This document shows positions 1-6,520 of a stretch of DNA of 12,272 nt, piece by piece (within the stretch, counting starts at the first letter, position 1; each line of letters starts with the position of its first letter). The position numbers and the translations under genes are program-made. The stretch lies in the NCBI GenBank assembly GCA_947483545.1, contig CANKNP010000135.1, forward strand, positions 1-12,272, written 5' to 3'. Under the pieces are notes generated by a model. It was not told the origin of the DNA, did not search any database, and saw only the letters and a list, made by a program, of their open reading frames with translations. The stretch comes from Deltaproteobacteria bacterium. Its GTDB lineage: Bacteria; Myxococcota; UBA796; SXON01.

Positions 1-1067
1 CGCCCTTGGCCCGCCCCCGTGTTCAGCGCCAGCCGAAACGCCCAGGGGTTCGCCGCGAGTCCCCGGACGACCCAGCGCCGCAACCACGGCCTGGCGGCGA
101 TCTGCAAGAGCCCGCGGGTAAACCAGCGGTGCCGTCGCGTCATGGCGCTCCACCGACCTGGCCAAGCGGTTGGTTTGCCGGCGAGGCACAGCCCAACGAG
201 GATCTCCGCCTGCTCCATGCCTTGCGCCAGTCCCTCGCCAGTGAGCGCATCGGTGTAGCCGGCAGCATCCCCGACCAGGAGCACACGGCCCGCAGCTTGG
301 GTCTGTACACGCACATCAAACGGGCCTGCGCCGCGGACCGTGCTCTCCGGCGGCCCAAGGTGCTCGGCCAGCTTGGGAAACACCCCCAGGAACGTGTCGA
401 GATCCCCCTTTTGACAGCGCCCGCTCCACAAGAACGCCACGCCGACGCGCTCGGGCCCGACGGGGGTCACGTACGCCTCGACGTCGTTCGCCCACCACAC
501 CTCCACCCGGTCCGACCAGGGCTTGACCGTGTAATGGCGTCGAATTCCAAGCCGTCGCGCCGGCCCGGTGACCGTCGGGATCCCCGCCCATTTTCGGACC
601 TGAGAGTGGAGCCCGTCGGCGGCGATCAGCCAGTCGCCGCGCACCTCTCCGGCCGTCGTCTGGACCGCGACGCTGGTCGTGTCCTGCCGGAAGCCGAGCG
701 CTTCGGTGCGCTCCCGAAGGTCGACGCCGAGCGCCCGGGCGCGGTCGCGCAACGCCTCGGAGAGCCCCAATCGGCGCACGCCCAGGCCCATGCCAGCGCC
801 AAAGTCGGCATCGGCGATCACCTCGATCCCGCTGGTGGCGTCGATGTAGCGGATGCCCCGAAAGGGGTGGCACGCCCAGGCCGGCGGGGTCACCCCCAAG
901 CGGGCGAGCTGGGCGACCCCGCTCGGCATCAAGCCCTCGCCACACGCTTTGTCCACAGGGCCACCGCAGCGCTCGATCACGACGGTGTCTGCGCCAGCCA
1001 ACCGGGCCTCGATGGCCGCGGCCAGACCGGCGGGACCGCCACCCACAATTACAAAGCGTGCGCTCAA
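1..1067 (-). CDS. FAD-dependent oxidoreductase, geranylgeranyl-reductase/UbiH-like (partial, C-terminus off the window)
   Basis: The reading frame enters with an N-terminal dinucleotide-binding motif (FVIVGGGPAGL, about residues 5-15). The family signature CGEGLMPSG lies near residues 42-50, and the second FAD motif VGDAAGYTDALTGEG lies near residue 265. This order is typical of the geranylgeranyl-reductase-like branch of group A flavoprotein reductases/monooxygenases, which act on isoprenoid, quinone or polyketide-type lipids at the membrane. The substrate cannot be read from the sequence. At least 355 codons are present with no stop before the left edge. I chose TTG at 1067 because it puts the Rossmann motif at the usual distance from the N-terminus. 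An in-frame GTG at 1139 would add 24 residues and shorten the gap to the upstream DUF507 gene from 108 to 36 bp. No strong Shine-Dalgarno supports either start. It is the last visible gene of the minus-strand block. Confidence 0.85.
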   Translation of the reverse strand, partial: MSARFVIVGGGPAGLAAAIEARLAGADTVVIERCGGPVDKACGEGLMPSGVAQLARLGVTPPAWACHPFRGIRYIDATSGIEVIADADFGAGMGLGVRRLGLSEALRDRARALGVDLRERTEALGFRQDTTSVAVQTTAGEVRGDWLIAADGLHSQVRKWAGIPTVTGPARRLGIRRHYTVKPWSDRVEVWWANDVEAYVTPVGPERVGVAFLWSGRCQKGDLDTFLGVFPKLAEHLGPPESTVRGAGPFDVRVQTQAAGRVLLVGDAAGYTDALTGEGLAQGMEQAEILVGLCLAGKPTAWPGRWSAMTRRHRWFTRGLLQIAARPWLRRWVVRGLAANPWAFRLALNTGAGQG

Positions 1068-1175
1068 GTCGGCGCCGGTTCGCAGCGGCGTTTCACGGCC
1101 AAACGGAGACCCTCGCGGGAGGAAGCGAGCCGCCCACACGCGGCAACATCCCCGCTGGTCTCCGGCACCCGAGCC

Positions 1176-1694
1176 TTAGAGCAAGCCGTGTTTCTTCCGA
1201 ACCTCGCGGAGCGCGCGATTGAGCGCGTCCTGGCGCTCGACGGAGCCCTCCGCCACGTTCTTGATGCGCTCCTCGGCCTCCGCCCGCAAAGCACCCTCGT
1301 CCACATCATAGCGCTTGATGGTGTCGATGATCTTTCGGAACATCTCACGATCTTCGCCGAAGACCTCGATGATGTTTGGCGAGATCATGAAGTTCTCCAA
1401 GAACTGCCGGGACAGGTACTTTTCGACCTCATTGCCGGTGGGGTGTCCCCAGGCCGAGGCGACATCGCCCCTGGTCTTGTTGTACTGGTCATACGGCACG
1501 TTCCGGCGCTCCATCTCGGTCCGGACGCTCTCGCGCAGATCCTGGTCGCGCTTGAGATAGCTCTCCATGATCGCGACGAGATCCTGCTCGGCCTCGTTCC
1601 GGCTCTCGGCCTCGACCTCGACGTCGCCTTCGTTGATGAGGCGCTCAAGCACTCCGTGGGCAATGGCGGGGACACGGGCGCGGTAGAGTTTCAT
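1176..1694 (-). CDS. DUF507 family protein
   Basis: A 172-residue soluble, highly charged, helix-rich protein beginning MKLYRARVPAIAHGVLERL. It resembles the DUF507 family, whose members begin with a similar K/R-L-x-x-x-x-x-x-IA pattern and are known only as conserved proteins of unknown function. Two similar halves are visible: an N-terminal unit (about 1-60, ending in helices rich in E, D and R) and a C-terminal unit (about 104-172, containing FRKIIDTIKRYDVDEGALR and ending REVRKKHGLL). They are joined by a segment with YNKTRGDVASAWGHPTG. No membrane segment, signal peptide or metal motif is evident. The ATG at 1694 lies 26 bp after the stop of the upstream barrel gene, consistent with co-transcription. 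Family assignment is from memory of the pattern; no function is claimed. Confidence 0.75.
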   Translation of the reverse strand: MKLYRARVPAIAHGVLERLINEGDVEVEAESRNEAEQDLVAIMESYLKRDQDLRESVRTEMERRNVPYDQYNKTRGDVASAWGHPTGNEVEKYLSRQFLENFMISPNIIEVFGEDREMFRKIIDTIKRYDVDEGALRAEAEERIKNVAEGSVERQDALNRALREVRKKHGLL

Positions 1695-1720
1695 GGGAGC
1701 GGCCTCGGCCCGTCGGGGGC

Positions 1721-2374
1721 CTACAGTGGAAAGGAGACCCCGAATCCCATCCGGGCCCGATCAAGGGCGAAGGCGGTACGCGAGGCCCCGAGCGCCGTAG
1801 GGACCTTCCCCAACGGCACATCGGGAAGGAAGGAGACCGTGTACCCCGCCTCCAGCTCGACCGCCACCCCGTCGGACGGCCCTACACGAACCCCGAACAA
1901 GGCGCCTGCGGCTGGAACCAGTTGGAGCGTGTCGCGCGCCGAGGTGTCCCCGCCCTCTCGAAGCGACGCTGTGCCGCCGGAGAACGAATGCCAACCCGCC
2001 ACGGCGCGGATGCCCAGGGCGACGCCCACGTAGGGGTTCACCCGGCCTGAAGGCAGGAGCCCGATCTCGGGCCCGACCGTCAGCTCTCCGACGGCGAACG
2101 AGGCCTTGTGGCTGTCGCTATACCAAAGCACGTTCTCCTCCGTCCATTCGACCCGATCGTGCCCTGTTAGTGAATAACCCGCGAACGTCGCCCGTAGTTC
2201 CGCGCCGCGTCCGACCCCGATGCGCATCGGAATCGCGAGTCCGGGCCCGAGCCCTGCGGCGGTGCCATCGTGGGCGCTGGGCAGGTCCGCGCCGCCTTCG
2301 AGGGCGACCCCGAGCCGCGCTCCGGCGAGCGCGACAGTCAGGAGCCCGGCGCCAATCAAGAGAGCACCCGCCAC
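1721..2374 (-). CDS. Small outer-membrane beta-barrel protein
   Basis: About 217 residues. A short hydrophobic N-terminal stretch (AGALLIGAGLLTVALAG) looks like the core of a Sec signal peptide. It is followed by alternating hydrophobic/polar strands rich in Gly and aromatics (for example YVGVALGIRAVAGWHSF and VAVELEAGYTVSFL), ending in FGVSFPL. This is the look of an 8-10 strand outer-membrane barrel of the OmpA/OmpW size class; the exact family is not recognised. The start is ambiguous. GTG at 2374 overlaps the upstream gene by 19 nt and gives the longer signal peptide. TTG at 2359 overlaps the upstream stop as TTGA and has a weak GGCGGG in front. Neither gives the positive N-terminal residues expected of a signal peptide. 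The overlap implies translational coupling to the upstream 908-residue protein. Confidence 0.72.
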   Translation of the reverse strand: MAGALLIGAGLLTVALAGARLGVALEGGADLPSAHDGTAAGLGPGLAIPMRIGVGRGAELRATFAGYSLTGHDRVEWTEENVLWYSDSHKASFAVGELTVGPEIGLLPSGRVNPYVGVALGIRAVAGWHSFSGGTASLREGGDTSARDTLQLVPAAGALFGVRVGPSDGVAVELEAGYTVSFLPDVPLGKVPTALGASRTAFALDRARMGFGVSFPL

Positions 2375-5082
2375 GCCTTGGTCAGCCGATCGCTCTCCAG
2401 CGGTGCGAGGGTGGTGCCCCGGGGAAGGTCGCCGACCAGCTCGGTTCGGGGAGCGAAGCCCTCCGCGATCTTGTCCTTCAGGAAGGCGCAGTATGCATCG
2501 TCCACGTCGCCATAGTAGGCGTAGGCGTGGCGGTCCACGATGCGCGCGCCGTAGGGCCGGCCAAAGACCATCTGGCCGCCGTCGATGAACGCGCAGTACC
2601 CTTTGAGCAGGAACTCGAAGTCCATCGTGGGCGTGTCGCCCGCCATGCGGGGCCGACGGGGGGCCAGCTCCCCCTCGCCGTTCGCACCGCCGCGCTCGGT
2701 TTTGAACCCCTTCGGACGGGGTTCGAACACCGCGATTCCCGGCTCCACCTCGCCCAGCGGCGGCTCCGAGCGAGCGCGACCGGTGTGGCTGCTCACGCTG
2801 GGATCGTCCTCGATGTCCACGTCCACCGTCGGGTCCACCTTCGCCGCGGGCTGGACGCCCGGCAGGAAGAAGCTGGTGAAGTCCCCAGGATCCGAGTCGC
2901 GGGGCTTCCGGGCCAGCCGCAGCTCGTCCGAACCTTGGACGTCCGGCGTGGGCGCGGGCGTGGGCGGCGGAGACCAACCGCTGTCCCAACCGCTGGCCGC
3001 GAGCACCTCATGGCGAACCGCAGGCTCGTCCGGCACAGGCGCCGGGCCGAAGGCATCGCGCGGGCCGACGTCGAGCACCATCGAGCGGGAGGCTTCGGTG
3101 TTGGAGGCGAACGGGTCGTCGAACGACGAGAAGGGGTCGCTCGCGGCGGCGGGCGGACCGACCGGAGCGGGGGCGTCCATCGCGAACGGGTCGAAGGGGG
3201 GCGGAGGTGTGGCCGCCTGGCCCTCGATCACGGTGATCGGCCGGTCGAACGAGGCGTCTGGGGCGGGCATCTCGATCCGGTCGAGCGCCGCCGCGCGTGG
3301 GCCGAAGCCCCGGACGGCGGTCTGCCGTTGCACCGCAGCCACAGGCGCTGAGTGCGGCATTGCCGCGGCGGAGTCGCGGTCCAGCAGGGCCACCCAATCG
3401 CTCAGCGAGAAGCGCACGGCCTCGACCCCGCCGCTCACCCCGCCCACCCGGACAAGGGCGATCACTTCGTCGTCGAACTCAAACACACGCAGGGTGTCGA
3501 GGCTCCTGGGCATCCGGGCATCGCCGCCCGGCGCCGCATCTCGCGGACCGACCAGCCCGGCGGCGTGTCTCGCGCCTTCGACAGCGTCCGCCGCCGCCCC
3601 GTCGATCCCCACGCCCTGGCCGCACAGCCGCCCGCCGTGCAGCCCCAACGCCTGGATCCCGTCCATCCCCCCCCGCGGCGGGAGAGGGCCGAGCGAGAGC
3701 CATTGGAGCGCGCTCTCGACGGCGGGCCCTCCAAGCTGGACCACCTCGCCGTCCGTACCCCCGGAGATCTCGCCGACACCCACGCCGACTGCAGGCGGAT
3801 CCCCCGTGAAGTGCTGCCCGATGCGCAGCGCGAACCGAAAGGCGGCGAGCGCGTCCAAAAACGCGACGAGCGCGCAGTGGCCGAGGTCCACGTGAACGCA
3901 GCCATGCGCGCCCCGCATCGCCTCCGCCCAATGGCGATCGACCCTCGCGATGGCGTCGGCGCCTGCGCGCGGGCGACGAATCCGCCCGAGGCCCACGGCC
4001 ACCACCACCGCATGAACCACGCCGTGCGGGACCACCAGGGCGCGATCCGCTCGGCCGTGGGTCTCGGTCACCGGTGTCAGCGACGCCGCGAGCGCGGAGA
4101 GCACGTCCCACCGGCGGAGCTCCCGCAGGACTTCGCCAATCGCGGACGCGAGCGCCAAGCCCTGCTCGGGGCGCAGCAGGTCCTTGGCCAGCGGAGCAGC
4201 GATGCCCGCCCGTGTGAGCGACTTCACGTCCGTGAAGCGGGAGAGCTGTGGGAGGAGCCAGGCGACGGCGTCCGCGTCGGTCAGGATGGCCCGAGCGACA
4301 TCGGCAGCGCCGCGATCCGCGAGGTCGGGGGGCAGGTAGCGCAGGGCGAAGCCGAGGTCCTCCGGCGTTCCGCGGCCCGCCGAGCGCCGATCCAGAATGC
4401 TGGCCAACGCGGTGCGGAGGGCGATGGTACCGGCGACCACCGTCGCGGTTGGGATCCCGCTACCGTGGACGGCGGCGAGCAAAGAGAGGCTGGCTTCGGG
4501 ATCCAGCGCCGCCCGTTCGAACAGCAACGCGAATCGGGACCCGACGACAGATTGCGCCAGCGCCGGCACGCGAAGGCCCGACGTGGCGAGCGCCGCCAGC
4601 ACCGCGGCAAGCCGCACCTGGATGCGCCCTGCCAGCCGACCGAGAAGCTCTCCTTGCTCGGCCGGTGGGAGCGCACGGATAGGGGCGAGCCGCGGGGAAA
4701 GCTCCCCCGGAGGGGCGGACAACAACGCCGAGGTCTGCCGGACCACCTCCAGAAGGGGCACCACACCTGCGCCGGCGGAGACGCCGAGCCCCTCTGCCAC
4801 CATCGCGCGAAGCACCTCCACGAGCGGGTCGCCATCCGGCAGCACCGTCCCGCCCACCCTGGCCTCGGCCTCCCGCAGCGCCGCCTCAAAAAGTCTCCGC
4901 ACCGGGGTCTCCAGCGCATCGCCGCACGCGGACTGGATCCCCCAGCCCCGATCCCCATCGGTCAGCGCCGGGAGGCCATCGCTCACCTCCGGCAGCGCGA
5001 CGATCGCCGCCTGACCGGCCTCCAAGCCTCTGGGCGGACGCCGCTGTTCCCAGACGATTCGGCCAAGCGCGTCGAGGTTCAT
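2356..5082 (-). CDS. Large multidomain protein with a degenerate class III nucleotidyl-cyclase-like domain
   Basis: A 908-residue protein with no signal peptide or membrane segment. Residues 1-340 are an Ala/Leu-rich helical region. Residues about 345-470 read like a class III adenylate/guanylate cyclase fold: a hydrophobic strand (HAVVVAVGLG), then CVHVDLGHCALVAFLDALAAF, VGVGVGEISGG and VVQLGGPAVESALQWLSL. These match the family's FADxxGFT, GDxxLAxF, RIGIHTGE and GxxVNxAARL landmarks. Both metal-binding Asp positions (to V/G and H) and the Asn/Arg transition-state positions (to E and Q) are gone, so catalysis is unlikely. Residues 600-815 form a Pro/Ala/Asp-rich linker with three DPF motifs. 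Residues about 817-908 form a compact aromatic-rich C-terminal module (LLKGYCAFIDGG, RHAYAYYG, DLPRGTTLAPL). The ATG at 5082 shares its A with the TGA of the Crp-like gene, with AAGGAG 5 nt upstream. I infer a regulatory or scaffold role; the cyclase similarity is judged by eye. Confidence 0.8.
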   Translation of the reverse strand: MNLDALGRIVWEQRRPPRGLEAGQAAIVALPEVSDGLPALTDGDRGWGIQSACGDALETPVRRLFEAALREAEARVGGTVLPDGDPLVEVLRAMVAEGLGVSAGAGVVPLLEVVRQTSALLSAPPGELSPRLAPIRALPPAEQGELLGRLAGRIQVRLAAVLAALATSGLRVPALAQSVVGSRFALLFERAALDPEASLSLLAAVHGSGIPTATVVAGTIALRTALASILDRRSAGRGTPEDLGFALRYLPPDLADRGAADVARAILTDADAVAWLLPQLSRFTDVKSLTRAGIAAPLAKDLLRPEQGLALASAIGEVLRELRRWDVLSALAASLTPVTETHGRADRALVVPHGVVHAVVVAVGLGRIRRPRAGADAIARVDRHWAEAMRGAHGCVHVDLGHCALVAFLDALAAFRFALRIGQHFTGDPPAVGVGVGEISGGTDGEVVQLGGPAVESALQWLSLGPLPPRGGMDGIQALGLHGGRLCGQGVGIDGAAADAVEGARHAAGLVGPRDAAPGGDARMPRSLDTLRVFEFDDEVIALVRVGGVSGGVEAVRFSLSDWVALLDRDSAAAMPHSAPVAAVQRQTAVRGFGPRAAALDRIEMPAPDASFDRPITVIEGQAATPPPPFDPFAMDAPAPVGPPAAASDPFSSFDDPFASNTEASRSMVLDVGPRDAFGPAPVPDEPAVRHEVLAASGWDSGWSPPPTPAPTPDVQGSDELRLARKPRDSDPGDFTSFFLPGVQPAAKVDPTVDVDIEDDPSVSSHTGRARSEPPLGEVEPGIAVFEPRPKGFKTERGGANGEGELAPRRPRMAGDTPTMDFEFLLKGYCAFIDGGQMVFGRPYGARIVDRHAYAYYGDVDDAYCAFLKDKIAEGFAPRTELVGDLPRGTTLAPLESDRLTKAWRVLS

Positions 5083-5771
5083 CAGGTCTCCTTCAGGCGC
5101 TTGAGCCCGGGTTCGTCCAGCACGATCACGCGCTTGCCCTCGGTCAGGATCAGTCCATCGCGGCGCATGTCGAGGATCGCGAAGCTCACGGTCTCCCGCG
5201 TCGCGCCGATCAAGCTCGCGATCTCCTTGTGGGTCAGCTTCAGGTTGATGATCACCCCCCGCCCGTCCCGCACTCCGAACGGGCCCGAGAGATCCAGGAA
5301 CAACGCTGCCAGTCGGGCGTGTGCGCTCCGGAAGAGCAAGCTCTCCACGCGGTTCTCCAACTGCCGCCGGCGGTCCCCCACGAGGCGCATCATCTCGACC
5401 GCGAGCCCGGCGTTCCGCATCATCACGCGCACGAACTCCTCTTTCGGGATCGTGAGCAGGGTCGTGTCCTCATACGCTTCGGCGACCGTGTCGTGCGGCG
5501 CCGTCGAGACGATGCCCAGCTCCCCGAACAGGTGGTCTTTCGTCAAGAAGTGGAGCGTGAGCTCGCGCCCCTCTTCGTTCACCTTGTAGATCTTCACGAT
5601 GCCGGTGCGCACGATGTGCACGGACTGGGCCGGGCCGCCTGGCGCCCAGATCGGCGTGCGGCGCCGGAGCTCGTTCGACTCAGAGACCTGGTCGAGAAGC
5701 TCCATCTCGCGCTCGGGCAACGAGGCGAGGAGTGGATTCTGCCGGATATACCAGCCTTTAGTCTTGAGCAT
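5082..5771 (-). CDS. Crp/Fnr family transcriptional regulator with atypical effector pocket
   Basis: A 229-residue cytoplasmic DNA-binding protein of normal Crp length. Residues about 12-120 form the cyclic-nucleotide-binding-type beta-roll (VHIVRTGIVKIYKVNEEGRE, then LFGELGIV at 82-89). A long dimerisation helix follows (about 123-150), then a winged helix (about 150-229) with the recognition region LTHKEIASLIGATRETVSFAIL. The GEL motif is kept, but the Arg-Ser/Thr pair that grips the cyclic nucleotide phosphate in Crp aligns with His93-Asp94 (region APHDTVAEA). There is no cysteine for an FNR-type cluster. The effector may therefore be absent or unusual. I chose ATG at 5771 because MLKTKGWY precedes the domain closely; no clear Shine-Dalgarno precedes it. 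It heads the minus-strand block and is co-translated with the pseudo-cyclase gene. Confidence 0.9.
   Translation of the reverse strand: MLKTKGWYIRQNPLLASLPEREMELLDQVSESNELRRRTPIWAPGGPAQSVHIVRTGIVKIYKVNEEGRELTLHFLTKDHLFGELGIVSTAPHDTVAEAYEDTTLLTIPKEEFVRVMMRNAGLAVEMMRLVGDRRRQLENRVESLLFRSAHARLAALFLDLSGPFGVRDGRGVIINLKLTHKEIASLIGATRETVSFAILDMRRDGLILTEGKRVIVLDEPGLKRLKET
5088..5093 (-). promoter_or_regulatory. Ribosome binding site (AAGGAG) fixing the start of the 908-residue protein
   Basis: AAGGAG lies inside the last codons of the Crp-like gene, 5 nt before the ATG at 5082, which itself overlaps the TGA stop as TGATG. This near-consensus site decides the start and predicts coupled translation of the two genes. 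Confidence 0.75.
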
Positions 5772-5844
5772 CTTCGACGACTCGCGGGGCGGACGGTGCG
5801 CGGGATACGCGCCTACCTCCGATCCTAAGCCCCTTTGGCGCCCC
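5772..5844. promoter_or_regulatory. Divergent intergenic region between the Crp-like and nucleotidyltransferase genes
   Basis: Only 73 bp separate the two divergent start codons, so promoters for both must lie here or inside the flanking genes. A short inverted repeat, GCGCG (5798-5802) and CGCGC (5808-5812) around GGATA, with flanking GGT/ACC, could be an operator. A TAGGAT resembling a -10 box (minus strand, 5822-5827) is visible without a convincing -35 partner. A canonical Crp half-site (TGTGA) is not seen. The promoter assignment is inference. Confidence 0.3.
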
Positions 5845-6411
5845 ATGCCGCTTTGCCACGTCAACCCTGCAAGCGCGATCGTCCTGGCCGCCGGCGGGAG
5901 CACTCGGATGGGGCGTCCGAAGGCGCTCCTCCCTGTGCGCGGTCGTGCCCTTCTGCTGCACCACATCGACGGGTTCCTCCGCGCGGGGCTCCCCGTCTCC
6001 GTGGTGGTCGGCGGTCACAGCCACGAGATCCTCGCAGCGCTCGACGGAGTGGACGTCCACGTGGTCTTGAACCCTCGGTGGCGGGAGACCGGCATGGCCG
6101 ACTCTCTCCGGCTCGCCCAGGCCTCCATTCTGGCCTCCGGTGCACCCGCCGCGGCGATCATCACGCCCGTAGACGCCCCTCCGGGAGCCCCGGCCACGCT
6201 CTCAGCGCTTTTGGCCGCGACCGACGACGCCGTCCCCACGTTCCGCGGCGCGCCCGGTCATCCCGTCCGTCTCGCTGGGCCTCTGACCGCGACCGAGCGG
6301 CTCGATCACCGTCTCCGCGACGCCCAACGCATTCCCGTCGATGATCCCGACTGCCTTCTGAACCTCAACACGCCCGAGGAGTGGGCGGGGTGGGTTGGGA
6401 CCCGGGAGTGA
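5845..6411 (+). CDS. MobA/MocA-like NTP transferase (molybdenum cofactor nucleotidyltransferase type)
   Basis: A 188-residue cytoplasmic nucleotidyltransferase of the NTP_transf_3 family. The N-terminal signature IVLAAGGSTRMGRPKALLP (residues 12-30) provides the nucleotide-binding loop and the conserved Lys. NPRWRETGMADSLRLA (77-91) matches the motif of MocA-type enzymes that transfer CMP or GMP to molybdopterin. TPVDAPP (107-113) carries the metal-binding Asp, GHPVRL (139-143) matches the family's GHP motif, and DDPDCLLNLNTPEEW (166-180) is the usual C-terminal signature. Length is typical. The ATG at 5845 is chosen because it lies just before the signature. There is no clear Shine-Dalgarno, so it may be leaderless or weakly initiated. 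No molybdoenzyme gene is in view, so the actual substrate (molybdopterin or another NTP acceptor) is undecided. It is transcribed away from the Crp-like gene. Confidence 0.88.
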   Translation: MPLCHVNPASAIVLAAGGSTRMGRPKALLPVRGRALLLHHIDGFLRAGLPVSVVVGGHSHEILAALDGVDVHVVLNPRWRETGMADSLRLAQASILASGAPAAAIITPVDAPPGAPATLSALLAATDDAVPTFRGAPGHPVRLAGPLTATERLDHRLRDAQRIPVDDPDCLLNLNTPEEWAGWVGTRE

Positions 6412-6443
6412 CCAGATCTGACAAACTCACTTTTGGTCACTCC
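6405..6443 (+). terminator. Inverted repeat overlapping the stop codon of the nucleotidyltransferase gene
   Basis: GGAGTGACCA (6405-6414) pairs perfectly with TGGTCACTCC (6434-6443) around a 19-nt loop. The left arm contains the TGA stop. A second small hairpin, CACTC-CGGC-GAGTG (6438-6451), would compete with it. No U tract follows, so this could be a weak terminator, an mRNA 3'-end stabiliser or a protein-binding palindrome. It lies between two convergent genes. Confidence 0.5.
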
Positions 6444-6520
6444 GGCGAGTGAGGACCAGCAGGGGCCCTCTCCCGCCGGGTTTCGGCTGACTGCGGTCGC
6501 TCCCGCTTCTTTGGGCCCCC

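Noticed and set aside
6..2033. Very long open frame on the plus strand (675 codons)
   Set aside because: It lies antisense to the FAD oxidoreductase, DUF507 and barrel genes, all of which have recognisable motifs. Its product is Arg/Pro/Ala/His-rich without domains; long antisense frames are expected at this GC content.
2356..2989. Long N-terminal extension of the barrel protein
   Set aside because: The frame stays open upstream, but the extension is Arg/Gly-rich and overlaps the real 908-residue gene; the hydrophobic signal-like stretch marks the true N-terminus.
3352..5589. 745-codon open frame on the plus strand
   Set aside because: Antisense to the pseudo-cyclase and Crp-like genes; the product is low-complexity, rich in R, G, Q and H, with no family signature.
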